Origin: Diadophis punctatus similis
Lineage: Eukaryota > Chordata > Lepidosauria > Squamata > Dipsadidae
Reading direction: 5' to 3'
Assembly: GCA_023053685.1 (NCBI GenBank)
Contig: JALIGW010000319.1
Location: forward strand, 1-64,000
DNA length: 64,000 nt
In this document: positions 1 through 10,173 of the stretch, in pieces
Numbering within the stretch: the stretch's first letter is position 1
Layout of the letters: each line of letters begins with the position of its first letter
Notes under the pieces: model-generated
The model's input: only the letters and a program-made list of their open reading frames with translations
What the model was told of the DNA's origin: nothing
The model's database searches: none
Position numbers and translations under genes: made by a program

Positions 1-166
1 GTTAGACCTTGGGCTAGCTCTTCAGGGAAAGGTCGGAATCAAAAATTGAGCGAGAATTCGGCTTTCCAGCCTGTGCGGAACACGAATATGTGTTTCATTT
101 TCATTTCTGAGGTGTTTGTCAAAAGTCATGTTTTTTGGCTGAATTGAGAACTGAGGCGAATGCTGT
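1..166 (+). repeat. Monomer type D (TGTGCGGAACACG ... GTCATGTTTTTTGG), representative
   Basis: Type D combines CCTGTGCGGAACACGAATATG, AAAAGTCATGTTTTTTGGCTG and GAGAACTGAGGCG at the end of the unit. Copies lie near 61, 2551, 7700 (CATGAATATG form), 12691, 16346, 21166, 22325, 28792, 31610, 34262, 38241, 40401, 44052, 47213, 48042, 52026, 60488 and 61318. The three changes travel together, so the type is an old haplotype and not recurrent mutation. The left-domain copies at 7.7, 12.7 and 16.3 kb share GAACATGAAT and GAGATGAATG, a sublineage carried by the large left-domain duplications. Confidence 0.9.
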
Positions 167-332
167 GTTAGACATTGGGCTAGCTCTTCAGGGAAAGGTC
201 GGAATCAAAAATTGAGCGAGAATTCGGCTTTCCAGCCCGTGGGGAACAGGAATATGTGTTTCTTTTTCATTTCTGAGGTGTTTGTCAAAAGTGATGTTTT
301 TGGGCTGAATTGAGAAATAAGGCGAATGCTGT
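167..332 (+). repeat. Representative basic monomer (166 bp)
   Basis: This copy serves as the reference for monomer positions. It carries six CpG sites, at monomer positions 34-35, 51-52, 59-60, 72-73 and 157-158 plus an alternative one at 40-41 that is CG in some copies and CA here. Relative to the other types it has GGGAAAGGTCGG at 25-36, ATTGAGCGAG at 45-54, CCCGTGGGG at 70-78 and GAGAAATAAGG at 146-156. Its only private change is ACATTGGG instead of ACCTTGGG near position 8. The same change recurs in the paralogue at 2657 and in the type D follow-on at about 7811, which helps trace the duplications. Confidence 0.95.
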
Positions 333-498
333 GTTAGACCTTGCGCTAGCTCTTCAGGGAAAGGTCAGAATCAATAATCAAGCGAGAATTCGGCTTTCCA
401 GCCCATGGGGAACAGGAATATGTGTTTCTTTTTCATTTCTGAGGTGTTTGTCAAAAGTGATGTTTTTGGGCTGAATTGAATCCTAAGGCGAATGCTGT
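333..498 (+). repeat. Monomer type B (TTGCGCTAGC / AATCAATAATCAAG), representative
   Basis: Type B is recognised by CTTGCGCTAGC around monomer positions 8-18 together with GGTCAGAATCAATAATC at 31-47. A related form keeps CTTGGGCTAGC but has the CAATAATC change, and it commonly follows type A. B usually follows a type D or basic monomer and precedes a run of type C. A B sublineage carrying TGTCAATAGTG instead of TGTCAAAAGTG occurs near 29164, 31984, 34639, 35801, 38622, 40779, 44436, 48419 and 52406. It marks copies of one HOR family across 29-52 kb and is absent from the left domain. Confidence 0.9.
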
Positions 499-664
499 GT
501 TAGACTTTGGGCTAGCTTTTCAGGGTAGGCTCGGAATCGAAAATCAAGCGAGAATTCAGCTTTCCAGCCTGTGGGGAACAGGAATATGTGTTTCATTTTC
601 ATTTCTGAGGTGTTTGTCAAAAGTGATGTTTTTGGGCTGAATTGAATCCTAAGGCGAATGCTGT
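499..664 (+). repeat. Monomer type C (CAGGGTAGGCTCGG), representative
   Basis: Type C has TTTTCAGGGTAGGCTCGG at monomer positions 19-36, then ATCAAGCGAGAATTCAGC, CCTGTGGGG at 70-78 and TTCATTTTCATTT at 94-106. It is one of the most frequent types and often occurs in runs of two to three, for example 499-830 and 23221-23560. Run length varies between otherwise matching HOR copies (three C monomers at about 50.3-50.7 kb, two at about 54.9-55.2 kb), so C runs are where single-monomer gains and losses accumulate. Sub-type C' has CAGTGTAGGCTC and normally follows type F. Confidence 0.9.
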
Positions 665-830
665 GTTAGACTTTGGGCTAGCTTTTCAGGGTAGGCTCGG
701 AATCAAAAATCAAGCGAGAATTCAGCTTTCCAGCCTGTGGGGAACAGGAATATGTGTTTCATTTTCATTTCTGAGGTGTTTGTCAAAAGTGATGTTTTTG
801 GGCTGAATTGAGAAATAAGGCGAATGCAGT

Positions 831-996
831 GTTAGACTTTGGGCTAGCTCTTCAGCGAAGGCTTGTAATCGAAAATCAAGCGAGAATTCGGCTTTCCAGC
901 CCATGGGGAACAGGAATATGTGTTTCTTTTTCATTTCTGAGGTGTTTGTCAAAAGTGATATTTTTGGGCTGAATTGAGAAATAAGGCGAATGCTGT
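831..996 (+). repeat. Monomer type A (GCGAAGGCTTGTAAT variant), representative
   Basis: Type A has CAGCGAAGGCTTGTAAT at monomer positions 23-39 where the basic form has CAGGGAAAGGTCGGAAT. The preceding monomer usually ends AGGAGAATGCAGT, and the copy's own later segment usually reads GATATTTTTGGG instead of GATGTTTTTGGG. The marker appears near 859, 6169, 9655, 11149, 14467, 14800 (altered), 23590, 25250, 26910, 29565, 32221, 36369, 46168, 50815, 55297, 56779, 57620, 59112, 62104 and 63595. The copies at 23590-36369 share an extra change (TAATAGAAAA instead of TAATCGAAAA), so they form a middle-domain lineage. Confidence 0.9.
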
Positions 997-2030
997 GTTA
1001 GACCTTGCGCTAGCTCTTCAGGGAAAGGTCAGAATCAATAATCAAGCGAGAATTCGGCTTTCCAGCCCATGGGGAACAGGAATATGTGTTTCTTTTTCAT
1101 TTCTGAGGTGTTTGTCAAAAGTGATGTTTTTGGGCTGAATTGAATCCTAAGGCGAATGCTGTGTTAGACTTTGGGCTAGCTTTTCAGGGTAGGCTCGGAA
1201 TCAAAAATCAAGCGAGAATTCAGCTTTCCAGCCTGTGGGGAACAGGAATATGTGTTTCATTTTCATTTCTGAGGTGTTTGTCAAAAGTGATGTTTTTGGG
1301 CTGAATTGAGAAATAAGGCGAATGCTGTGTTAGACCTTGGGCTAGCTCTACAGGGAAAGGTCAGAATCAAAAATTGAGCGAGAATTCAGCTTTCCAGCCC
1401 ATGGGGAACAGGAATATGTGTTTCTTTTTCATTTCTGAGGTGTTTGCCAAAAGTGATGTTTTTGGGCTGAATTGAGAAATAAGGCGAATGCTGTGTTAGA
1501 CCTTGGGCTAGCTCTTCAGTGAAAGGTCGGAATCGAAAATCAAGCGAGAATTCGGCTTTCCAGCCCGTGGGGAACAGGAATATGTGTTTCTTTTTCCTTT
1601 CTGAGGTGTTTGTCAAAAGTGATGTTTTTGGGCTGAATTGAATCCTAAGGCGAATGCTGGGTTAGACCTTGGGCTAGCTCTTCAGGGAAAGGTCGGAATC
1701 AAAAATCAAGCGAGAATTCGGCTTTCCAGCCTGTGGGGAACAGGAATATGTGTTTCTTTTTCATTTCTGAGGTGTTTGTCAAAAGTGATGTTTTTGGGCT
1801 GAATTGAGAAATAAGGCGAATGCTGTGTTAGACCTTGGGCTAGCTCTTCAGGGAAAGGTCGGAATCAAAAATTGAGCGAGAATTCGGCTTTCCAGCCCAT
1901 GGGGAACAGGAATATGTGTTTCTTTTTCATTTCTGAGGTGTTTGTCAAAAGTGATGTTTTTGGGCTGAATTGAATCCTAAGGCGAATGCTGTGTTAGACT
2001 TTGGGCTAGCTTTTCAGGGTAGGCTCGGAA
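951..2030 (+). repeat. HOR segment shared with 6431-7510 (33 monomers +2 bp apart)
   Basis: From GATATTTTTGGG through B, C, basic, E and E-follower monomers, this segment matches 6431-7510 at an offset of 5480 bp, i.e. 33 x 166 plus the 2 bp poly-T insertion near 5080. The copies differ by CTCTACAGGG at 1346 versus CTCTTCAGGG, and TTCATTTC versus TTCACTTC at 6745. After about 2030 they diverge (AATCGAAAATC versus AATCAAAAATC and different monomer types). Confidence 0.8.
1495..1660 (+). repeat. Monomer type E (CAGTGAAAGGTCGG ... TTTTTCCTTTCTG), representative
   Basis: Type E has CAGTGAAAGGTCGG at monomer positions 23-36 and CCTTTCTG where others have CATTTCTG. It is usually preceded by a monomer with TTTGCCAAAAG instead of TTTGTCAAAAG. 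Copies occur near 1519, 6999, 11979, 15631, 19946, 25914, 27574, 30229, 32882, 36866, 39024 and 42675. The monomer after E normally begins GCTGGGTTAGACC. I saw no E monomer after 42816. A chimeric form near 22500 has the CCTTTC half but not the CAGTGAAAGG half, suggesting recombination or conversion inside a monomer. Confidence 0.9.
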
Positions 2031-2490
2031 TCGAAAATCAAGCGAGAATTCGGCTTTCCAGCCCGTGGAGAACAGGAATATGTGTTTCTTTTTCATTTCT
2101 GAGGTGTTTGTCAAAAGTGATGTTTTTGGGCTGAATTGAATCCTAAGGCGAATGCTGTGTTAGACTTTGGGCTAGCTTTTCAGGGTAGGCTCGGAATCAA
2201 AAATCAAGCGAGAATTCAGCTTTCCAGCCTGTGGGGAACAGGAATATGTGTTTCTTTTTCATTTCTGAGGTGTTTGTCAAAAGTGATGTTTTTGGGCTGA
2301 ATTGAATCCTAAGGCGAATGCTGTGTTAGACTTTGGGCTAGCTCTTCAGGGAAAGGTCGGAATCAAAAATTGAGCGAGAATTCGGCTTTCCAGCCCGTGT
2401 GGAACAGGAATATGTGTTTCTTTTTCATTTCTGAGGTGTTTGCCAAAAGTGATGTTTTTGGGCTGAATTGAGAAATAAGGCGAATGCTGT

Positions 2491-3298
2491 GTTAGACCTT
2501 GGGCTAGCTCTTCAGGGAAAGGTCGGAATCAAAAATTGAGCGAGAATTCGGCTTTCCAGCCTGTGCGGAACACGAATATGTGTTTCATTTTCATTTCTGA
2601 GGTGTTTGTCAAAAGTCATGTTTTTTGGCTGAATTGAGAACTGAGGCGAATGCTGTGTTAGACATTGGGCTAGCTCTTCAGGGAAAGGTCGGAATCAAAA
2701 ATTGAGCGAGAATTCGGCTTTCCAGCCCGTGGGGAACAGGAATATGTGTTTCTTTTTCATTTCTGAGGTGTTTGTCAAAAGTGATGTTTTTGGGCTGAAT
2801 TGAGAAATAAGGCGAATGCTGTGTTAGACCTTGCGCTAGCTCTTCAGGGAAAGGTCAGAATCAATAATCAAGCGAGAATTCGGCTTTCCAGCCCATGGGG
2901 AACAGGAATATGTGTTTCTTTTTCATTTCTGAGGTGTTTGTCAAAAGTGATGTTTTTGGGCTGAATTGAATCCTAAGGCGAATGCTGTGTTAGACTTTGG
3001 GCTAGCTTTTCAGGGTAGGCTCGGAATCGAAAATCAAGCGAGAATTCAGCTTTCCAGCCTGTGGGGAACAGGAATATGTGTTTCATTTTCATTTCTGAGG
3101 TGTTTGTCAAAAGTGATGTTTTTGGGCTGAATTGAATCCTAAGGCGAATGCTGTGTTAGACTTTGGGCTAGCTTTTCAGGGTAGGCTCGGAATCAAAAAT
3201 CAAGCGAGAATTCAGCTTTCCAGCCTGTGGGGATCAGGAATATGTGTTTCATTTTCATTTCTGAGGTGTTTGTCAAAAGTGATGTTTTTGGGCTGAAT
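2491..3298 (+). repeat. HOR block, copy 2 of the 15-monomer duplication
   Basis: This is the paralogue of 1-808, offset 2490 bp (15 x 166). It begins with the same type D monomer and continues through basic, B and C monomers. After 3298 it gains an additional C monomer compared with copy 1, where an A-type junction follows instead. Confidence 0.85.
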
Positions 3299-3984
3299 TG
3301 AATCCTAAGGCGAATGCTGTGTTAGACTTTGGGCTAGCTTTTCAGGGTAGGCTCGGAATCAAAAATCAAGCGAGAATTCAGCTTTCCAGCCTGTGGGGAA
3401 CAGGAATATGTGTTTCATTTTCATTTCTGAGGTGTTTGTCAAAAGTGATGTTTTTGGGCTGAATTGAGAAATAAGGCGAATGCTGGGTTAGACCTTGGGC
3501 TAGCTCTTCAGGGAAAGGTCGGAATCAAAAATTGAGCGAGAATTCGGCTTTCCAGCCCGTGGGGAACAGGAATATGTGTTTCTTTTTCATTTCTGAGGTG
3601 TTTGTCAAAAGTGATGTTTTTGGGCTGAATTGAGAAATAAGGCGAATGCTGTGTTAGACCTTGGGCTAGCTCTTCAGGGAAAGGTCAGAATCAAAAATCA
3701 AGCGAGAATTCGGCTTTCCAGCCTGTGCGGAACAGGAATATGTGTTTCATTTTCATTTCTGAGGTGTTTGTCAAAAGTGATGTTTTTGGGCTGAATTGAG
3801 AAATAAGGCGAATGCTGTGTTAGACCTTGGGCTAGCTCTTCAGGGAAAGGTCAGAATCAATAATCAAGCGAGAATTCGGCTTTCCAGCCCATGGGGAACA
3901 GGAATATGTGTTTCTTTTTCATTTCTGAGGTGTTTGTCAAAAGTGATGTTTTTGGGCTGAATTGAATCCTAAGGCGAATGCTGT

Positions 3985-4150
3985 GTTAGACTTTGGGCTA
4001 GCTCTTCAGGGTAGGCTCGGAATCGAAAATCAAGCGAGAATTCGGCTTTCCAGCCTGTGCGGAACAGGAATATGTGTTTCATTTTCATTTCTGAGGTGTT
4101 TGTCAAAAGTCATGTTTTTTGGCTGAATTGAGAACTGAGGCGAATTCTGT
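3985..4150 (+). repeat. Monomer type D' with a second EcoRI site, left-domain private, representative
   Basis: This variant resembles type D (GTGCGGAAC, GTCATGTTTTTTGG, GAGAACTGAGG) but keeps CAGGAATATG and ends GCGAATTCTGTG instead of GCGAATGCTGTG. The change creates a second GAATTC, at 4142-4147. The same site occurs at 5306-5311, 8792-8797, 10286-10291 and 17922-17927. The next monomer always has GGGTAGGCTAGG. I found none right of about 18.1 kb, so D' marks the left domain. Confidence 0.9.
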
Positions 4151-5193
4151 GTTAGACCTTGGGCTAGCTCTTCAGGGTAGGCTAGGAATCGAAAATCAAG
4201 CGAGAATTCGGCTTTCCAGCCCATGGGGAACAGGAATATGTGTTTCTTTTTCATTTCTGAGGTGTTTGTCAAAAGTGATGTTTTTGGGCTGAATTGAGAA
4301 ATAAGGCGAATGCTGTGTTAGACCTTGGGCTAGCTCTTCAGGGAAAGGTCGGAATCAAAAATTGAGCGAGAATTCGGCTTTCCAGCCCGTGGGGAACAGG
4401 AATATGTGTTTCTTTTTCATTTCTGAGGTGTTTGTCAAAAGTGATGTTTTTGGGCCGAATTGAGAAATAAGGCAAATGCTCTGTTAGACCTTGCGCTAGC
4501 TCTTCAGGGAAAGGTCACAATCAATAATCAAGCGAGAATTCGGCTTTCCAGCCCATGGGGAACAGGAATATGTGTTTCATTTTCATTTCTGAGGTGTTTG
4601 TCAAAAGTGATGTTTTTGGGCTGAATTGAGAAATAAGGCGAATGCTGTGTTAGACCTTGGGCTAGCTCTTCAGGGAAAGGTCGGAATCAAAAATTGAGGG
4701 AGAATTCGGCTTTCCAGCCCGTGGGGAACAGGAATATGTGTTTCTTTTTCATTTCTGAGGTGTTTGTCAAAAGTGATGTTATTGGGCTGAATTGAGAAAT
4801 AAGGCGAATGCTGTGTTAGACCTTGGGCTAGCTCTTCAGGGAAAGGTCGGAATGAAAAATTGAGCGAGAATTTGGCTTTCCAGCCCGTGGGGAACAGGAA
4901 TATGTGTTTCTTTTTCATTTCTGAGGTGTTTGCCAAAAGTGATGTTTTTGGGCTGAATTGAGAAATAAGGCGAATGCTGTGTTAGACCTTGGGCTAGCTC
5001 TTCAGGGAAAGGTCAGAATCAATAATCAAGCGAGAATTCGGGTTTCCAGCCCATGGGGAACAGGAATATGTGTTTTTTTTTTTCATTTCTGAGGTGTTTG
5101 TCAAAAGTGATGTTTTTCGGCTGAATTGAATCCTAAGGCGAATGCTGTGTTAGACTTTGGGCTAGCTCTTCAGGGTAGGCTCGGAATCGAAAA

Positions 5194-8100
5194 TCAAGCG
5201 AGAATTCGGCTTTCCAGCCTGTGCGGAACAGGAATATGTGTTTCATTTTCATTTCTGAGGTGTTTGTCAAAAGTCATGTTTTTTGGCTGAATTGAGAACT
5301 GAGGCGAATTCTGTGTTAGACCTTGGGCTAGCTCTTCAGGGTAGGCTAGGAATCGAAAATCAAGTGAGAATTCGGCTTTCCAGCCCATGGGGAACAGGAA
5401 TATGTGTTTCTTTTTCATTTCTGAGGTGTTTGTCAAAAGTGATGTTTTTGGGCTGAATTGAGAAATAAGGCGAATGCTGTGTTAGACCTTGGGCTAGCTC
5501 TTCAGGGAAAGGTCGGAATCAAAAATTGAGCGAGAATTCGGCTTTCCAGCCCGTGGGGAACAGGAATATGTGTTTCTTTTTCATTTCTGAGGTGTTTGTC
5601 AAAAGTGATGTTTTTGGGCCGAATTGAGAAATAAGGCGAATGCTCTGTTAGACCTTGCGCTAGCTCTTCAGGGAAAGGTCACAATCAATAATCAAGCGAG
5701 AATTCGGCTTTCCAGCCCATGGGGAACAGGAATATGTGTTTCATTTTCATTTCTGAGGTGTTTGTCAAAAGTGATGTTTTTGGGCTGAATTGAGAAATAA
5801 GGCGAATGCTGTGTTAGACTTTGGGCTAGCTTTTCAGGGTAGGCTCGGAATCAAAAATCAAGCGAGAATTCAGCTTTCCAGCCTGTGGGGAACAGGAATA
5901 TGTGTTTCATTTTCATTTCTGAGGTGTTTGTCAAAAGTGATGTTTTTGGGCTGAATTGAATCCTAAGGCGAATGCTGTGTTAGACTTTGGGCTAGCTTTT
6001 CAGGGTAGGCTCGGAATCAAAAATCAAGTGAGAATTCGGCTTTCCAGCCTGTGGGGAACAGGAATATGTGTTTCATTTTCATTTCTGAGGTGTTTGTCAA
6101 AAGTGATGTTTTTGGGCTGAATTGAGAAATAAGGAGAATGCAGTGTTAGACTTTGGGCTAGCTCTTCAGCGAAGGCTTGTAATCGAAAATCAAGCGAGAA
6201 TTCGGCTTTCCAGCCCATGGGGAACAGGAATATGTGTTTCTTTTTCATTTCTGAGGTGTTTGCCAAAAGTGATGTTTTTGGGCTGAATTGAGAAATAAGG
6301 TGAATGCTGTGTTAGACCTTGGGCTAGCTCTTCAGGGAAAGGTCGGAATCAAAAATTGAGCGAGAATTTGGCTTTCCAGCCCGTGGGGAACAGGAATATG
6401 TGTTTCTTTTTCATTTCTGAGGTGTTTGTCAAAAGTGATATTTTTGGGCTGAATTGAGAAATAAGGCGAATGCTGTGTTAGACCTTGCGCTAGCTCTTCA
6501 GGGAAAGGTCAGAATCAATAATCAAGCGAGAATTCGGCTTTCCAGCCCATGGGGAACAGGAATATGTGTTTCTTTTTCATTTCTGAGGTGTTTGTCAAAA
6601 GTGATGTTTTTGGGCTGAATTGAATCCTAAGGCGAATGCTGTGTTAGACTTTGGGCTAGCTTTTCAGGGTAGGCTCGGAATCAAAAATCAAGCGAGAATT
6701 CAGCTTTCCAGCCTGTGGGGAACAGGAATATGTGTTTCATTTTCACTTCTGAGGTGTTTGTCAAAAGTGATGTTTTTGGGCTGAATTGAGAAATAAGGCG
6801 AATGCTGTGTTAGACCTTGGGCTAGCTCTTCAGGGAAAGGTCAGAATCAAAAATTGAGCGAGAATTCAGCTTTCCAGCCCATGGGGAACAGGAATATGTG
6901 TTTCTTTTTCATTTCTGAGGTGTTTGCCAAAAGTGATGTTTTTGGGCTGAATTGAGAAATAAGGCGAATGCTGTGTTAGACCTTGGGCTAGCTCTTCAGT
7001 GAAAGGTCGGAATCGAAAATCAAGCGAGAATTCGGCTTTCCAGCCCGTGGGGAACAGGAATATGTGTTTCTTTTTCCTTTCTGAGGTGTTTGTCAAAAGT
7101 GATGTTTTTGGGCTGAATTGAATCCTAAGGCGAATGCTGGGTTAGACCTTGGGCTAGCTCTTCAGGGAAAGGTCGGAATCAAAAATCAAGCGAGAATTCG
7201 GCTTTCCAGCCTGTGGGGAACAGGAATATGTGTTTCTTTTTCATTTCTGAGGTGTTTGTCAAAAGTGATGTTTTTGGGCTGAATTGAGAAATAAGGCGAA
7301 TGCTGTGTTAGACCTTGGGCTAGCTCTTCAGGGAAAGGTCGGAATCAAAAATTGAGCGAGAATTCGGCTTTCCAGCCCATGGGGAACAGGAATGTGTGTT
7401 TCTTTTTCATTTCTGAGGTGTTTGTCAAAAGTGATGTTTTTGGGCTGAATTGAATCCTAAGGCGAATGCTGTGTTAGACTTTGGGCTAGCTTTTCAGGGT
7501 AGGCTCGGAATCAAAAATCAAGCGAGAATTCAGCTTTCCAGCCTGTGGGGAACAGGAATATGTGTTTCATTTTCATTTCTGAGGTGTTTGTCAAAAGTGA
7601 TGTTTTTGGGCTGAATTGAGAAATAAGGCGAATGCTGTGTTAGACCTTGGGCTAGCTCTTCAGGGAAAGGTCGGAATCAAAAATTGAGCGAGAATTTGGC
7701 TTTCCAGCCTGTGCGGAACATGAATATGTGTTTCATTTTCATTTCTGAGGTGTTTGTCAAAAGTCATGTTTTTTGGCTGAATTGAGAACTGAGATGAATG
7801 CTGTGTTAGACATTGGGCTAGCTCTTCAGGGAAAGGTCGGAATCAAAAATTGAGCGAGAATTCGGCTTTCCAGCCCGTGGGGAACAGGAATATGTGTTTC
7901 TTTTTCATTTCTGAGGTGTTTGTCAAAAGTGATGTTTTTGGGCTGAATTGAGAAATAAGGCGAATGCTGTGTTAGACCTTGCGCTAGCTCTTCAGGGAAA
8001 GGTCAGAATCAATAATCAAGCGAGAATTCGGCTTTCCAGCCCATGGGGAACAGGAATATGTGTTTCTTTTTCATTTCTGAGGTGTTTGTCAAAAGTGATG

Positions 8101-8282
8101 TTTTTGGGCTGAATTGAATCCTAAGGCGAATGCTGTGTTAGACTTTGGGCTAGCTTTTCAGGGTAGGCTCGGAATCAAAAATCAAGCGAGAATTCAGCTT
8201 TCCAGCCTGTGGGGAACAGGAATATGTGTTTCATTTTCATTTCTGAGGTGTTTGTCAAAAGTGATGTTTTTGGGCTGAATTG
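5194..8282 (+). repeat. Large duplication, copy 1 (3.1 kb, 30-monomer offset)
   Basis: This 3.1 kb block matches 10174-13260 at an offset of 4980 bp (30 x 166), dropping by 3 bp after the small deletion at about 12081. Shared rare features include the D' second EcoRI site, GCTCTGTTAG, GGTCACAATC, two type A junctions, TTCACTTCTG, the E monomer and GAACATGAAT. I noted only a handful of differences (for example GGCGAATGCTCTG versus GGTGAATGCTCTG, TTTTCAGG versus TTCTCAGG, AAAGTGATG versus AAGGTGATG). This points to a recent event. Its first 1245 bp also match 8680-9924. Confidence 0.85.
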
Positions 8283-8679
8283 AATCCTAAGGCGAATGCT
8301 GTGTTAGACTTTGGGCTAGCTTTTCAGGGTAGGCTCGGAATCAAAAATCAAGCGAGAATTCGGCTTTCCAGCCCATGGGGAACAGGAATATGTGTTTCTT
8401 TTTCATTTCTGAGGTGTTTGTCAAAAGTGATGTTTTTGGGCTGAATTGAATCCTAAGGCGAATGCTGTGTTAGACTTTGGGCTAGCTTTTCAGGGTAGGC
8501 TCGGAATCAAAAATCAAGCGAGAATTCAGCTTTCCAGCCTGTGGGGAACAGGAATATGTGTTTCATTTTCATTTCTGAGGTGTTTGTCAAAAGTGATGTT
8601 TTTGGGCTGAATTGAATCCTAAGGCGAATGCTGTGTTAGACTTTGGGCTAGCTTTTCAGGGTAGGCTCGGAATCAAAAA

Positions 8680-9924
8680 TCAAGCGAGAATTCGGCTTTC
8701 CAGCCTGTGCGGAACAGGAATATGTGTTTCATTTTCATTTCTGAGGTGTTTGTCAAAAGTCATGTTTTTTGGCTGAATTGAGAACTGAGGCGAATTCTGT
8801 GTTAGACCTTGGGCTAGCTCTTCAGGGTAGGCTAGGAATCGAAAATCAAGTGAGAATTCGGCTTTCCAACCCATGGGGAACAGGAATATGTGTTTCTTTT
8901 TCATTTCTGAGGTGTTTGTCAAAAGTGATGTTTTTGGGCTGAATTGAGAAATAAGGCGAATGCTGTGTTAGACCTTGGGCTAGCTCTTCAGGGAAAGGTC
9001 GGAATCAAAAATTGAGCGAGAATTCGGCTTTCCAGCCCGTGGGGAACAGGAATATGTGTTTCTTTTTCATTTCTGAGGTGTTTGTCAAAAGTGATGTTTT
9101 TGGGCCGAATTGAGAAATAAGGCGAATGCTCTGTTAGACCTTGCGCTAGCTCTTCAGGGAAAGGTCACAATCAATAATCAAGCGAGAATTCGGCTTTCCA
9201 GCCCATGGGGAACAGGAATATGTGTTTCATTTTCATTTCTGAGGTGTTTGTCAAAAGTGATGTTTTTGGGCTGAATTGAGAAATAAGGCGAATGCTGTGT
9301 TAGACTTTGGGCTAGCTTTTCAGGGTAGGCTCGGAATCAAAAATCAAGCGAGAATTCAGCTTTCCAGCCTGTGGGGAACAGGAATATGTGTTTCATTTTC
9401 ATTTCTGAGGTGTTTGTCAAAAGTGATGTTTTTGGGCTGAATTGAATCCTAAGGCGAATGCTGTGTTAGACTTTGGGCTAGCTTTTCAGGGTAGGCTCGG
9501 AATCAAAAATCAAGTGAGAATTCGGCTTTCCAGCCTGTGGGGAACAGGAATATGTGTTTCATTTTCATTTCTGAGGTGTTTGTCAAAAGTGATGTTTTTG
9601 GGCTGAATTGAGAAATAAGGAGAATGCAGTGTTAGACTTTGGGCTAGCTCTTCAGCGAAGGCTTGTAATCGAAAATCAAGCGAGAATTCGGCTTTCCAGC
9701 CCATGGGGAACAGGAATATGTGTTTCTTTTTCATTTCTGAGGTGTTTGCCAAAAGTGATGTTTTTGGGCTGAATTGAGAAATAAGGTGAATGCTGTGTTA
9801 GACCTTGGGCTAGCTCTTCAGGGAAAGGTCGGAATCAAAAATTGAGCGAGAATTTGGCTTTCCAGCCCGTGGGGAACAGGAATATGTGTTTCTTTTTCAT
9901 TTCTGAGGTGTTTGTCAAAAGTGA
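8680..9924 (+). repeat. Middle partial copy of the D'-A block (21 monomers after copy 1, 9 before copy 3)
   Basis: Matches 5194-6438 at 3486 bp (21 x 166) and 10174-11418 at 1494 bp (9 x 166). A private change is TTTCCAACCC near 8865. It diverges from the other two copies where they read GATATTTTTGGG and this copy reads GATGTTTTTGGG followed by GAATCC. It was therefore copied without, or lost, the downstream B-C-E part. Confidence 0.85.
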
Positions 9925-10173
9925 TGTTTTTGGGCTGAATTGAATCCTAAGGCGAATGCTGTGTTAGACTTTGGGCTAGCTTTTCAGGGTAGGCTCGGAA
10001 TCAAAAATCAAGCGAGAATTCAGCTTTCCAGCCTGTGGGGAACAGGAATATGTGTTTCATTTTCATTTCTGAGGTGTTTGTCAAAAGTGATGTTTTTGGG
10101 CTGAATTGAATCCTAAGGCGAATGCTGTGTTAGACTTTGGGCTAGCTTTTCAGGGTAGGCTCGGAATCAAAAA

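Larger units (their letters stand above)
1..808 (+). repeat. HOR block, copy 1 of the 15-monomer (2490 bp) duplication
   Basis: Bases 1-808 match 2491-3298 at an offset of exactly 2490 bp. Shared rare markers are CATTGGGC at 172/2662, CTTGCGC at 339/2829 and TCGGAATCGAAAATC at 531/3021. Copy 2 has one private change, GGATCAGG near 3232. Matching ends where copy 1 reads GAGAAATAAGG and copy 2 reads GAATCCTAAGG. The block probably extends left of the window. Confidence 0.85.

Noticed and set aside
220..250. CENP-B-box-like motif at ATTCGGCTTTCCAGCCCGTG
   Set aside because: The TTCG and a later CCGTG are suggestive, but the required A and CGGG at the fixed spacing of the mammalian box are not matched, and plants are not known to use this box.
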